64,000 nucleotides of DNA from a bacterium (GCA_030426085.1 JAUHYW010000062.1:1-64000), one strand, 5' to 3'. Counted from the first letter of the stretch, positions 17,146 to 26,127 are shown. The notes: a model not told the origin generated them from the letters alone. A program made the numbers and translations.

Positions 17146-18692
17146 TGAGCGCCCCCCACGCCGGGCGCATCGGGCAACGGGTCGGGGCCTACGTGCTCGA
17201 GCGGCTCATCGGCCGCGGCGGCATGAGCGTCGTCTTCTTCGCCCGCCACGAGGGCACCGGCCGCGGGGCGGCGGTCAAGATCCTGCAGACCGGGCTGCCG
17301 GAGAACATCGTCGCCGGGCACCGGCTCGAGCAGGAAGCCCGGACCATCGCCCGCATCGATCACCCCCACGTCGTGCGCATCTACGACGCCGGCCGCACCG
17401 GCGACGGGCTGCCGTGGTTCGCCATGGAGTACCTGGAGGGCGAGCCGCTCGGCCGGGTCTTCACCCGCCACGGGCGGCTGCCGGTGCCCCGGATGCTCGA
17501 CATCGTGCGCCAGATGCTGGCCGGGCTGGCCAAGGCCCACGCGCTCGACATCGTGCACCGCGACCTCAAGCCGGACAACGTCTTCCTCGTGCGCCGGGAG
17601 GACGGGGCCGACTTCGTCAAGATGCTCGACTTCGGCATCGCCAAGCTCGTCGGCCCGCAGCCCAACGCGGTGGAGTCGGTGGCCGGGGTGGTGCTCGGCA
17701 CGCCGGAGTATCTCTCACCCGAGGTGGCGATGGACGTCGACGTCTCTCCGGCCAGCGACATCTATGCCCTGGGGGTGTTGATGTTCGAGGGGCTGACCGG
17801 GCGGCTGCCGTTCACCGGGCGCAGCCCGACGGTGATCGCCGAGCAGCACTGCTTCGACCCGCCGCCCCGCCCCCGCTCGATCGCGGACGACCTGCCGGTC
17901 GCGGTGGAGGAGATCATCCTGCGCTGTCTGGCCAAGGATCCCGGCGAGCGCTTCCGGGACGCGGCGGCCCTCGACGGGGCCCTGCGCCGGCTCCAGGCGA
18001 GCACCTCGCCCCTGCCGAGCGTCGACCGGGCGCCGAGCGACTCACCGCCCGAGGCCGGTGATCCGCTCGACGAGGTCGAGAGCCGCTTCCGGCGGGTGGC
18101 CGACAAGCGCCCGACGGCGGGGCGGGTCCTCGAGGCGCCCCTGACCGAGCTGGACCGACTGCGGCAGCGCATCGAGGCCCTCGACGCCGAGCGGGAGGAC
18201 GTCGGCCGCCAGCTCGAGGCGGTCGACGGCGAGCTGGCGGTGCACGAGCGCAAGCTGGTGGAGGCGCTGGCCGAGTGCGCCAGCCTCGACGACGAGATCC
18301 GACGGCTGCGGGAGACGCTGCGCGGGCTGGGGCCGCCCGACGGCGAGGACGACGCGGTGCAGCTCGTCTCGGGCCTCGACGCCCGCCGGCCGCCGGAGGG
18401 CGAGGCGCTCGCCCGGCTGCGCCGGCTCGACGAGCGGGCGGCCCGGATCGAGCAGCACGAGGAGCGGCGCAGCGCCCTGATCGATCGCATCGAGGACGTG
18501 GTCGGGCGCCGGGCCCGGCTCGACGCCCGCTGCGCGCGACTCGAGGCCGACCTGCTGCAAGGGCGGGCGGCCGAGACCGGGCGGCTCTCGCGGCTGGGCA
18601 GCCGGCTGGAGGCGGTGCGGGTCGAGCGGGAGATCCTGACCCAGCGGCGGGCCCGGATCCTGGGCCGCCTGCTGCGGCTGACCGCTCGCTGA
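17145..18692 (+). CDS. Hanks-type Ser/Thr protein kinase with long coiled-coil tail
   Basis: 515 residues, ATG overlapping the preceding stop (TGATG). The kinase domain (~15-270) is complete: Gly loop GRGGMSVVFF, Lys in AAVKIL, HRDLKPDNVFL, DFGIAKL and GTPEYLSPE. The pattern is that of the Pkn/PknB group. A Pro/Ser linker leads to ~200 residues of charged coiled coil (from ~305: LDRLRQRIEALDAEREDVGR and similar). No transmembrane helix is seen, so unlike PknB it is cytoplasmic, and the coiled coil may drive dimerisation or scaffolding. It is the last gene of the PEGA/lipoprotein/kinase unit and lies near two FHA proteins, the classic readers of such kinases. Confidence 0.92.
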   Translation: MSAPHAGRIGQRVGAYVLERLIGRGGMSVVFFARHEGTGRGAAVKILQTGLPENIVAGHRLEQEARTIARIDHPHVVRIYDAGRTGDGLPWFAMEYLEGEPLGRVFTRHGRLPVPRMLDIVRQMLAGLAKAHALDIVHRDLKPDNVFLVRREDGADFVKMLDFGIAKLVGPQPNAVESVAGVVLGTPEYLSPEVAMDVDVSPASDIYALGVLMFEGLTGRLPFTGRSPTVIAEQHCFDPPPRPRSIADDLPVAVEEIILRCLAKDPGERFRDAAALDGALRRLQASTSPLPSVDRAPSDSPPEAGDPLDEVESRFRRVADKRPTAGRVLEAPLTELDRLRQRIEALDAEREDVGRQLEAVDGELAVHERKLVEALAECASLDDEIRRLRETLRGLGPPDGEDDAVQLVSGLDARRPPEGEALARLRRLDERAARIEQHEERRSALIDRIEDVVGRRARLDARCARLEADLLQGRAAETGRLSRLGSRLEAVRVEREILTQRRARILGRLLRLTAR

Positions 18693-18742
18693 GCGCGCGC
18701 CCGCGGCCCGGCGCGATCCGAGACACCCATTCGAAAAAGAAA

Positions 18743-18768
18743 CGCCCGGCCTGGGGTGGGGCCGGGCG
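18743..18768 (-). terminator. GC hairpin, possible minus-strand terminator
   Basis: Arms CGCCCGGCC (18743-18751) and GGCCGGGCG (18760-18768) with an 8-nt loop. The A-rich run at 18733-18742 becomes a U-rich run on the minus strand after the hairpin. On the plus strand there is no U-tract. No minus-strand gene reads toward it, so it may only stop antisense transcripts. Confidence 0.3.
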
Positions 18769-18844
18769 ACGGGCCGCGCGTCGGGCGAGCCGGCGCGCGG
18801 GGACCGAGGGGCATCGGCCGCGAGGCCGAAGCGTGAACCGTTGG

Positions 18845-18900
18845 ATGGGTCACAGGAGCGACTGCGATCCGGTGGGTGGCCGCATCGCAGGGTCACCCAT
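18845..18900. repeat. Nested inverted repeats, candidate structured RNA
   Basis: Outer arms ATGGGT (18845-18850) and ACCCAT (18895-18900) enclose inner arms CTGCGAT (18862-18868) and ATCGCAG (18884-18890) with a 15-nt loop. I cannot match it to a known riboswitch class. Confidence 0.4.
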
Positions 18901-19005
18901 GACATCGTCCATCCGGCGCGCGATGTGAGCCCGGCCGAGCGGGCCCCGCGCCGCCTCGCCGACGCCATCCGCCGTAAACCCCTGCCTGTATTCATGTTTA
19001 TCGTC

Positions 19006-19040
19006 CACCGCCGCCTCGGGCGGGTCGGTGACTTTTTTCT
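19006..19040 (+). terminator. Rho-independent terminator
   Basis: Stem CACCG-CCGCC (19006-19015) pairs with GGCGG (19019-19023) and CGGTG (19026-19030) through a 3-nt TCG loop and a 2-nt bulge, then ACTTTTTTCTT follows. This is the clearest intrinsic terminator in the window. It would end either the kinase operon, 314 bp past its stop, or a separate small transcript. Confidence 0.6.
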
Positions 19041-19232
19041 TGAGTCGGGGCCGTTGCGGCCGATGTGAGGTTGAGGGGGCCTGCGCGACGACGGGGCGCG
19101 GCGGCGGGCCCCGGCGGGTGGCGCCTGCCGCGAGGTTCGGGCTACAGTGAGCCCACAATTCCGCAGAGCCGAGGGAATCGGGCGGGTCGCTGGATCCGCC
19201 GGGGATGGAGCCCCTCGGGGGGGAAGAGGACA

Positions 19233-22200
19233 ATGCGCATCATCGTGGCGGTGATCGTGGCGCTGTGGGCGGCGCCGGCGATGGCCGAAGTGGCCCTCGA
19301 CAGCCCCAACGGCACCCGCTTCCGGATCGACGAGACCGGCACGGGGGGCCTCGTGGGCCCCGCGGCCTTCTCCGGGTGGCCCCGGCTGTGCGTGCGCCTC
19401 GACGCGGGCGCCGCGGGGGACTGCGCGGCCGGCGCGGTCTACGACGCGAGCGGGGCGGCGGCCGCCTCGGAGGTCAACGGGCGGCAGATGGCCATGGCGG
19501 CCGATACGCTGGCCGGCCTGCAAGTGCGGCGCAAGGTCTTCGTGCCCAACGCCGGGGGCCAGACGGCCAACGGCTTCGTACGCTACCTCGACAGCCTGAC
19601 CAACCCCAGCGGGGCCCCGATCGTGGTGGCGGTGCGCGTCGGCACCGTGGCCGCGAACAACGGGCGCCTGGGCAACGCCGGGCTGACGGTGTGGCGCACG
19701 AGCACCGACGACGCCGAGCTGACCCCCGTCGACCGCTGGCTGGTGATCGACGACGACAACCCCGGCGGGGGCGCGGCGGCGGTCGGCGCGCTGATGCACG
19801 GGGCCGGGGCCCGGGCCACGCCGTCGGTGGTCGGGCTCGGGCACCCCACCGCGGGGGACGATCGGGCCCTGGCGTGGGATTTCCGGGCGGTGCGCATCGA
19901 GCCGGGCCAGACCCGCAGCTTCCTGACGGTGGTGGTGCACGAGGCGGCGCGGGGGGCGGCGATCGACGAGGTCGACAACCTGCTGCGGGTGCGCGAGGCG
20001 GACGTGCTCTTCGGGCTGACCGCCGCCGAGCGCACCTCGATCGTGAACTTCGACGTGACCCCGGGCAACGGCGCGGCCCTGGCCGACGCAGGCGGGCCGT
20101 ACAACGCCGACGAGGGGGAGCAGATCCAGCTCTCGGCGGCGGGCTCGTTCGACCCCGAGGGGCTGGCGCTGACCTATGAGTGGGACTTCGACGGCGACGG
20201 GGAGTACGACGACGCCGAGGGCATCAACGCGTTCCACACCATCCCCGACGACGGGGTGGTCCAGATCGGGCTGCGGGTCACCGACGCGGCGGGCAAGGTC
20301 GACGTCGACACCGGCCGCATCGTGGTGGTCAACGTGCCCCCCCGGGTGGACGGGGTGAACACCGACAGCCCGATCGACGAGGGCGGCCGGCTCAACGTCG
20401 AGGTCCAGGTGACCGAGCCCGGCGCCGACGTGCTGACCTACGACTTCGACTGGGACGGGGACGGGGTCTACGAGGAGCTGGGCATCGCCGACAACCGCTA
20501 CGCGCATCTCTACCCCGACGACGGGGTCTTCGACGCCCGGGTGCGGGTGACCGACGACGACGGCGACTTTCACGAGCGCACGTTCCGCATCACGGTGCAG
20601 AACGCGCCGCCCCGCATCTTCAACGTCGCCGTGCCGCCCCGGGTCGCCGAGGGGGCCGACTTCCAGGTGCTGGTGACCGCCCGCGACCCGGGCGACGACG
20701 TCGTGACCTATCGCTACGACCTCGACGACGACGACGTCGACGACATCGTCGACGAGAACCGCAGCCAGATCACGACCCGGTTCCCCGACGACGGGCTGTT
20801 CCCGATCACGGTGACGGTGTGCGACGACCAGGGCGCGTGCAGCGAGCCCCGGGAGCAGACGGTCAACGTGGGCAACGTCAACCCCAGCATCGTGCAGGTG
20901 ACCTCCGACGGCCCGGTGGCCGAGGGGTCGCCGGTGACGGTGACCATCGAGGCCACCGACCCCGGCGGCGAGGGCGACCCGCTGCGCTACTCGTTCGATT
21001 GGGACAACGACGGCGAGTTCGCCGACGACGTGCTCGACGCCCCCGAGGCGACCCAGCAGCACGTCTTCGACCAGCAGGGGCGCTACTTCGTCGGGGTGCA
21101 GGTGCGCGACGACGACGGCGGGCTGGCGGTGGGCAACATCGAGATCGTTGTGCAGAACGTCGCCCCCACCGCCGAGCTGCAGGGGCCGGCGGCCGGGGAC
21201 GAAGGCGCCGGGCTGCCCTTCGACTGCCTCGCCGTCGATCCGGGCCGCGACGGGCTGAGCTACGACTGGGATCTGAACGACGACGGGGCCTATGAGGTGC
21301 CCGGCGGCGGGCCGCAGCAGGAGGCCCGCTTCGGCCAGGAGGGCCGCTACACCGTGCGCTGCCGGGTCACCGACGGCGACGGCGGGCTGGCGACCGCCTC
21401 GGCCGAGGTCGTGATCAACAACGTGCGCCCGACCCTCGAGATCGAGGCCGACAGCCCCCAGAACGAGGGGGCCGAGGTGGTCGTGCGGGCGGTGGCCGTC
21501 GACCCCGGCGACGACAGCCTGATCTACACCTTCGACTTCGACGGAGACGGGCTGGCCGAGATCGTCGACGCCGAGGGCGACGGGGCCGAGATCGGGCGCC
21601 ACGTCTACCCCGACCAGGGGCTGTATACGGTGCGGGTGGACGTCTTCGACGGCACCGACGCCATCGACGCCCAGCTCGTGATCGACGTCGTCAACGTCGA
21701 CCCGATCGTGCGGCTGTCGACCAACTCGCCGGTGGACGAGGGCGGCGAGCTGCGGCTGACCGCCGAGGTGAGCGACCCCGGGGCCGACACCGTCGAGCTG
21801 GCGTGGGACACCGACGGGGACGGGGTGCCCGACATCGAGGGCCCGGCCGACGGCGCGCTCATCGAGCAGGTCGTCAACCCGACCGACGACGCCGAGTTCG
21901 AGGTGACCCTGGTGGCCACCGACGAGGACGGCGGGCGGACCGAGGTCAGCGCGGCGGTCGAGGTGGTCAACGTCGCGCCGAGCTTCCCCCAGTTCCAGCT
22001 CCCGCCGGCCCAGGAGGGCGAGGCGTACCGGGGCACCGTGCCGGCGCTCGACCCCGCCGGAGCCGCCGACCCGCTGACGTTCAGCCTGGTCAACCCGCCG
22101 GCTCAGATCGCGATCGACCCCGGCACCGGCCGCATCCTGTGGACCCCGACCTACGACGACTACCTCAACCAGCCGCTGACCGTGACCGTGCGGGTGAGCG

Positions 22201-23795
22201 ACGGGGACGGGGGCACCGCCGAGATCGAGGTCGAGCTGTCGGTGATCGCCCGCGACGAGGACGGCGACCAGCTCCCCGACAGCTACGAGGAGCTGACCTG
22301 CGACCCCGAGGTGCCCGACCTGTGCCTCGACCCGACCGACCCCACCGACGCCCGGGAGGACCCCGACGGCGACGGGCGGGACAACCTGACCGAGTGGCGG
22401 GAGGGCACCGACCCCTACTTCTACGAGGGCCCCGAGGCACCGCTGCTGCAAGCGCCCCAGGACGGCCTGCGCATCCCGACCCTGACCCCGGCCCTGGTCG
22501 TCGGCTGGGTCGAGAACCCCATCGGCGGCCCGGTGGACATCGAGTTCGCGATCTACGCCGACGCCGAGCTGACCGCCGAGGTGATCATCTCCGACCCGGT
22601 GCCGCAGTCGGAGGACGAGGGCACCCCGACGAGCTGGGTGCCGCCGGAGGGGCTGCTGTTCGAGGACCAGTGGTATTGGTGGCAGGCGCGCTCGGTGGCC
22701 GGGGAGGCCGCGTCGGAGTGGGCCGTGCCGTTCCGCTTCCGCACCAACTCCAGCAACGAGCCGCCCACCGCCCCGATCCAGGTGCAGCCGACCGACGGGG
22801 CGGTGGTCGACACCCGCACCCCGACCTTCCGGGCGATGCCGTCGACCGACATCGACGAGGACCCGCTGCGCTACATCTTCAACATCTACGACGTGCGCAA
22901 CTTCCAGGGCACCGGCCGGGTCGGGCCCGACGGGGTGACGTTCGAGCTCAACGACGCGCTCTCGGAGAACGCGATCATCGAGTGGGAGGTCGTCGCGGTG
23001 GACGACGCCGGCGGGGTGACCTCGAGCGGCCGGTGGAGCCTGCGGGTGGACAGCGAGAACGCCGCCCCGACGGCCCCCGAGTTCATCAGCCCGGCCCCGA
23101 TGGGCAACGCGGTGCCGGTCGTCGAGGAGCTGCGCCCCACGCTCGAGGTCGGGGGCAGCACCGACGAGGACGGCGAGCCGATCACCTACACCGTCGGGGT
23201 CCGCGAGGTGGACGGCGCGATCCTGGCCCAGAGCGACCCGCTGCCCGCGGTCGACGGGCAGGCCCGGTGGACCGCCGACGTCGAGCTCGAGGAGAACGGG
23301 GACTACCTCGCCTTCGCCCTGGCCACCGACGCCCGGGGCACCGAGTCGCCGATCACCGAGCTGCCGATCTTCGTCTCGGCGGAGGACGAGGCCCCGCCGA
23401 CGCCCGAGCCGCAGAGCCCGGCCGACGGGGTCAGCGTATCGGTCGACGACGCGGTCATGATCTGGACCGCGGTGCAGGACCCCGAGCGGCTCGAGCCGGT
23501 GATCTACATCCTCGAGTACTGCGACTCGGCCGGGGTGTGCGACGATGTGCGCCGGGAGCGCACCAACTACGGCCTCACCGAGATCGCCGTGCCCGGCGAG
23601 CAGTACACCTGGAGCGTGCGGGCCGAAGACGCGGCGGGCAACCGCTCGGCGCCCAGCGCCCGGCGGGTGTTCGCGATCAACCGTCAGGCGGAGAGCGTCT
23701 CCGGCTGCGGCTGCGAGGCCGCCGGCGACCGCCCGGCCCCGTGGACCCTCGCCCTCATCGCCCTCGGGCTGCTCGGCCTGCGCCGTCGGCGGTGA
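19233..23795 (+). CDS. Large secreted PKD-repeat surface protein with MYXO-CTERM anchor
   Basis: 1520 residues from ATG 19233, preceded by GGGAAGAGGAC and followed at once by a signal peptide (MRIIVAVIVALWAAPAMA). A unique N-terminal domain (~20-280) precedes seven PKD-like repeats (~284-919), each with an Asp-rich YDFDWDGDG-type turn. Next are a putative-Ig/cadherin-like domain (~918-1006, GTGRILWTPTYDDY), an EF/thrombospondin-like Asp turn, and three or more Fn3-like repeats. The last 31 residues (SGCGCEAAGD, hydrophobic helix, RRRR) are a MYXO-CTERM sorting signal, recognised in Myxococcota by a membrane protease that anchors the protein at the surface. A likely adhesin or matrix protein. 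It stands alone between a terminator and a new promoter. Confidence 0.88.
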   Translation: MRIIVAVIVALWAAPAMAEVALDSPNGTRFRIDETGTGGLVGPAAFSGWPRLCVRLDAGAAGDCAAGAVYDASGAAAASEVNGRQMAMAADTLAGLQVRRKVFVPNAGGQTANGFVRYLDSLTNPSGAPIVVAVRVGTVAANNGRLGNAGLTVWRTSTDDAELTPVDRWLVIDDDNPGGGAAAVGALMHGAGARATPSVVGLGHPTAGDDRALAWDFRAVRIEPGQTRSFLTVVVHEAARGAAIDEVDNLLRVREADVLFGLTAAERTSIVNFDVTPGNGAALADAGGPYNADEGEQIQLSAAGSFDPEGLALTYEWDFDGDGEYDDAEGINAFHTIPDDGVVQIGLRVTDAAGKVDVDTGRIVVVNVPPRVDGVNTDSPIDEGGRLNVEVQVTEPGADVLTYDFDWDGDGVYEELGIADNRYAHLYPDDGVFDARVRVTDDDGDFHERTFRITVQNAPPRIFNVAVPPRVAEGADFQVLVTARDPGDDVVTYRYDLDDDDVDDIVDENRSQITTRFPDDGLFPITVTVCDDQGACSEPREQTVNVGNVNPSIVQVTSDGPVAEGSPVTVTIEATDPGGEGDPLRYSFDWDNDGEFADDVLDAPEATQQHVFDQQGRYFVGVQVRDDDGGLAVGNIEIVVQNVAPTAELQGPAAGDEGAGLPFDCLAVDPGRDGLSYDWDLNDDGAYEVPGGGPQQEARFGQEGRYTVRCRVTDGDGGLATASAEVVINNVRPTLEIEADSPQNEGAEVVVRAVAVDPGDDSLIYTFDFDGDGLAEIVDAEGDGAEIGRHVYPDQGLYTVRVDVFDGTDAIDAQLVIDVVNVDPIVRLSTNSPVDEGGELRLTAEVSDPGADTVELAWDTDGDGVPDIEGPADGALIEQVVNPTDDAEFEVTLVATDEDGGRTEVSAAVEVVNVAPSFPQFQLPPAQEGEAYRGTVPALDPAGAADPLTFSLVNPPAQIAIDPGTGRILWTPTYDDYLNQPLTVTVRVSDGDGGTAEIEVELSVIARDEDGDQLPDSYEELTCDPEVPDLCLDPTDPTDAREDPDGDGRDNLTEWREGTDPYFYEGPEAPLLQAPQDGLRIPTLTPALVVGWVENPIGGPVDIEFAIYADAELTAEVIISDPVPQSEDEGTPTSWVPPEGLLFEDQWYWWQARSVAGEAASEWAVPFRFRTNSSNEPPTAPIQVQPTDGAVVDTRTPTFRAMPSTDIDEDPLRYIFNIYDVRNFQGTGRVGPDGVTFELNDALSENAIIEWEVVAVDDAGGVTSSGRWSLRVDSENAAPTAPEFISPAPMGNAVPVVEELRPTLEVGGSTDEDGEPITYTVGVREVDGAILAQSDPLPAVDGQARWTADVELEENGDYLAFALATDARGTESPITELPIFVSAEDEAPPTPEPQSPADGVSVSVDDAVMIWTAVQDPERLEPVIYILEYCDSAGVCDDVRRERTNYGLTEIAVPGEQYTWSVRAEDAAGNRSAPSARRVFAINRQAESVSGCGCEAAGDRPAPWTLALIALGLLGLRRRR

Positions 23796-23810
23796 GCGGC
23801 GCCCGGCGGC

Positions 23811-23839
23811 GTGACGCCGGCCGCCGAACCGGGTAGACT
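23811..23839 (+). promoter_or_regulatory. Predicted promoter for the membrane-fusion/ABC operon
   Basis: GTGACG (23811-23816), 17-bp spacer, TAGACT (23834-23839), both 4/6 to consensus. The start would lie about 20 nt before the GTG at 23866. Confidence 0.5.
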
Positions 23840-23865
23840 GCGCCGGCTCACCGCTTCGAGGTCCC

Positions 23866-25071
23866 GTGCGCACCCAACTCATCGGCATCGCCCTCATCGC
23901 GCTGCTCGTCGCCCTCGCCGGCTGTGGCGACCGGGGCGGGCCCGGCGCGGGCAAGGGCAAGGGCGGCCCGCCGGGCGAGGGCGGCAAGGAGGGCGAGGCC
24001 CCGCCGGCCCCGGTCGAGGTCGCCACCGTCACCACCGGCCCGATCAGCGACGGGCTCGAGGCCACCGCCACCGTGCAGGCCCGCAACCGGGCCGAGATCC
24101 GGGCCCGGGCCAGCGGCGCGGTCAGCAGCATCGACGTCGAGGAGGGCGAGCGGGTCACCGCCGGCCAGCGGCTGGCCCGCATCGACCAGCCGGCCTACCA
24201 GAGCCTCATCGGGCAGGCCCGGGCTCAGGTCGAGAAGGCCCGGCGGGACGTGCTCGCCGCCCAGCAGCTCCGCAAGCAGGGGGTGCTGCCCCAGCAGCAG
24301 CTCGAGGACGCCGAGTTCGCGCTGCGCCAGGCCCGGCTCGAGCTGCGCCGGCTGGAGGACGAGCGGGGCCTCGGCGCGGTGACCTCGCCCATCGAGGGGG
24401 TCGTCGTCAGCCGGGCGGTCGAGCCCGGGGAGGCGATCTCGGCCGGGGCGGCGCTCTTCGAAGTGGCCGACCTCGCCGCGCTCGAGATCGAGCTGTACGT
24501 GCCCGAGCGGCACCTCGGCCGGCTCAAGGTGGGGCTGCCGGTGCGGGTGGACGCCGACGCGCTCGGCGGGGCCCGGCTCACCGGCGGGGTCGAGCGCATC
24601 GCGCCCACCGTCGACCCTCGCAGCGGCACGGTCAAGGTCACCGTGGCCCTCGGCGACGGCACCGTCGACGCCACGCCCGACACCCCGGCGGGCAAGCTGC
24701 GGCCGGGCATGTACGTCCGGGCCCGCATCGTGCTCGACACCCGCGAGGACGCGGTGCTCGTGCCCCGCCAGGCGGTCGTCTACGAGAACGACCGCCCCTT
24801 CGCGTTCCGGGTCGAGGACGGCGTCGCCCGCAAGCTGACCCTCGAGGTGGGGCACAGCGACCGGGACCAGCTCGAGATCCGCTCGCCGCTCGCCGCGGGC
24901 GACACCATCATCACCTTCGGCCAGCGGGGTCTTCAGGACGGGGCGAAGGTGCGGGTCGTCGGCGCGCCGAAGGCCGACGGCGGGCCGCCGGGCGACGGGG
25001 GCCCGAAGGCCGGCGGCCGGGCGGCGAAGCCGGCGAAGAAGAAGGCCGCCGACAGCGAGGAGAGCCCATGA
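23866..25071 (+). CDS. RND/ABC-type periplasmic membrane-fusion lipoprotein
   Basis: 401 residues, GTG start with a weak GAGG site. The N-terminus is a lipoprotein signal (LLVALAGC). After a Gly/Lys linker the order is that of the HlyD/AcrA adaptor family: barrel-sandwich half-motif (ARASGAVSSIDVEEGERVTA), short helical hairpin (~110-165, QLRKQGVLPQQQLEDAEFAL), second half-motif (VTSPIEGVVVSRAVEPGEAI), beta-barrel (VPERHLGRLKVGLPV) and membrane-proximal domain. It would bridge an inner-membrane pump to an outer-membrane channel. The Lys/Gly-rich C-terminal tail is unusual. The next gene overlaps by 4 bp but is a Dpp/Opp-type ATPase, not an RND or MacB pump, and no outer-membrane channel gene is present. 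Confidence 0.9.
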   Translation: MRTQLIGIALIALLVALAGCGDRGGPGAGKGKGGPPGEGGKEGEAPPAPVEVATVTTGPISDGLEATATVQARNRAEIRARASGAVSSIDVEEGERVTAGQRLARIDQPAYQSLIGQARAQVEKARRDVLAAQQLRKQGVLPQQQLEDAEFALRQARLELRRLEDERGLGAVTSPIEGVVVSRAVEPGEAISAGAALFEVADLAALEIELYVPERHLGRLKVGLPVRVDADALGGARLTGGVERIAPTVDPRSGTVKVTVALGDGTVDATPDTPAGKLRPGMYVRARIVLDTREDAVLVPRQAVVYENDRPFAFRVEDGVARKLTLEVGHSDRDQLEIRSPLAAGDTIITFGQRGLQDGAKVRVVGAPKADGGPPGDGGPKAGGRAAKPAKKKAADSEESP

Positions 25072-26081
25072 GCCGGCCACTCTTGAGGGTGCGCGGACTC
25101 AAGAAGCACTTCCCCATCAAGCGGGGGATCATCCCCAAGGTGGTGGGGCACGTCAAAGCGGTCGACGGCATCGACCTCGACGTGCACCCCGGCCAGGCGG
25201 TGGGCCTCGTGGGGGAGAGCGGCTGCGGCAAGACGACCGCCGGGCGGTGCATCCTCAAGCTCATCGAGCCGACCGCCGGCGAGATCGAGTTCGACGGCCA
25301 GCCGGTGCACACCCACGACCGGGCCGCGATGACCCCGCTGCGCAAGCGCATGCAGATCATCTTCCAGGACCCGTTCTCGAGCCTGAACCCCCGGCGCACG
25401 GTCTACGAGACCCTCGCCGAGCCGCTCAAGCTGCACGGCATCTGCGCCACGCTCGACGAGACCCGGGTCGAGGTGCGCCGGCTGCTCGCCCGGGTGGGGC
25501 TCGACCCGGACTACCTCGACCGCTACCCTCACGAGTTCTCCGGCGGGCAGCGGCAGCGCATCGGCATCGCCCGGGCCCTGGCCCCCCGGCCCGACTTCAT
25601 CGTGTGCGACGAAGCCGTCTCGGCGCTCGACGTCTCGGTGCAGGCCCAGATCCTCAACCTGCTCGCCGACCTGCGCCGCGACCTGGGGCTGTCGTACCTG
25701 TTCATCGCCCACGACCTCGCGGTGGTGAAGCACCTGTGCGACGTGGTGGCGGTGATGTACCTCGGGCGCATCGCCGAGATGGGGCCGACCAAGGCGCTGT
25801 TCGAGAGCCCGCAGCACCCCTACACCCGGGCGCTGCTCAGCGCGGTGCCCTCGCCCCACCCCGGCCGGCGCAAGCAGCGCATCGCGCTGCGCGGCGACGT
25901 GCCGACCCCGATCGATCCGCCGAGCGGGTGCCGGTTCCACACCCGCTGCCCCTACGCCACCGAAGAGTGCGCCCGGGTCACCCCGCCGCTCGACCCGGTC
26001 GGCGAGCGGCACATCGCCGCCTGCATCCGGCTCGACGCGATCCGGGAGGAAGACGCCGCCCGGGACCGGGCCGGCGCCTGA
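25068..26081 (+). CDS. Oligopeptide/dipeptide ABC transporter ATP-binding protein (DppF/OppF-like)
   Basis: 337 residues, start overlapping the membrane-fusion gene (ATGA). All ABC ATPase motifs are intact: Walker A GESGCGKTT, Q-loop QIIFQDPFSSLNP, signature FSGGQRQRIGIARAL, Walker B FIVCDEAVSALDV and switch His in FIAHDLAVVKHL. The C-terminal oligopeptide-family extension with its Cys-rich motif (CRFHTRCPYATEEC) places it in the OppF/DppF branch. The family normally works with a second ATPase, two permeases and a binding protein, none of which are in the window, so it must act with distant subunits. The pairing with a membrane-fusion lipoprotein is odd. Confidence 0.92.
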   Translation: MSRPLLRVRGLKKHFPIKRGIIPKVVGHVKAVDGIDLDVHPGQAVGLVGESGCGKTTAGRCILKLIEPTAGEIEFDGQPVHTHDRAAMTPLRKRMQIIFQDPFSSLNPRRTVYETLAEPLKLHGICATLDETRVEVRRLLARVGLDPDYLDRYPHEFSGGQRQRIGIARALAPRPDFIVCDEAVSALDVSVQAQILNLLADLRRDLGLSYLFIAHDLAVVKHLCDVVAVMYLGRIAEMGPTKALFESPQHPYTRALLSAVPSPHPGRRKQRIALRGDVPTPIDPPSGCRFHTRCPYATEECARVTPPLDPVGERHIAACIRLDAIREEDAARDRAGA

Positions 26082-26098
26082 TCCGCGCGCCCGGTCTC

Positions 26099-26127
26099 TC
26101 GACTTATTGTCGGCGGTGCCCTAACTT
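26099..26127 (+). promoter_or_regulatory. Predicted promoter for the REC-HDOD gene
   Basis: TCGACT (26099-26104), 17-bp spacer, TAACTT (26122-26127), in the 77-bp gap after the ABC gene and about 30 bp before the regulator start. Confidence 0.35.

Larger units (their letters stand above)
18693..19232 (+). other. 540-bp gene-free region with several stem-loops
   Basis: No convincing protein is encoded here: short frames lack ribosome sites and family character. The region holds (a) a 9-bp GC hairpin at 18743-18768 with an A-rich 5' flank; (b) a nested pair of inverted repeats at 18845-18900, outer ATGGGT/ACCCAT and inner CTGCGAT/ATCGCAG, which could fold as one stem with an internal loop; (c) a strong rho-independent terminator at 19006-19040; and (d) a TACAGT at 19143-19148 that could be the -10 of the next gene, without a clear -35. 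It may hold a small RNA or the long 3' end of the kinase operon. Confidence 0.5.

Noticed and set aside
18845-18900. Possible SAH-type riboswitch (GGAGCGACTGCGATCC looks similar)
   Set aside because: The required 3' pseudoknot partner of the GAGCG strand is absent, and the next gene is not in SAM metabolism.
19065-19232. N-terminal extension of the PKD protein
   Set aside because: The extension has no ribosome site and would bury a clear signal peptide that begins at ATG 19233.
18042-24182. Very long open frame on the minus strand across the gap and the PKD gene
   Set aside because: It lies antisense to well-recognised genes, has low-complexity Arg/Gly/Val composition and no domain; a by-product of GC-rich codon use.
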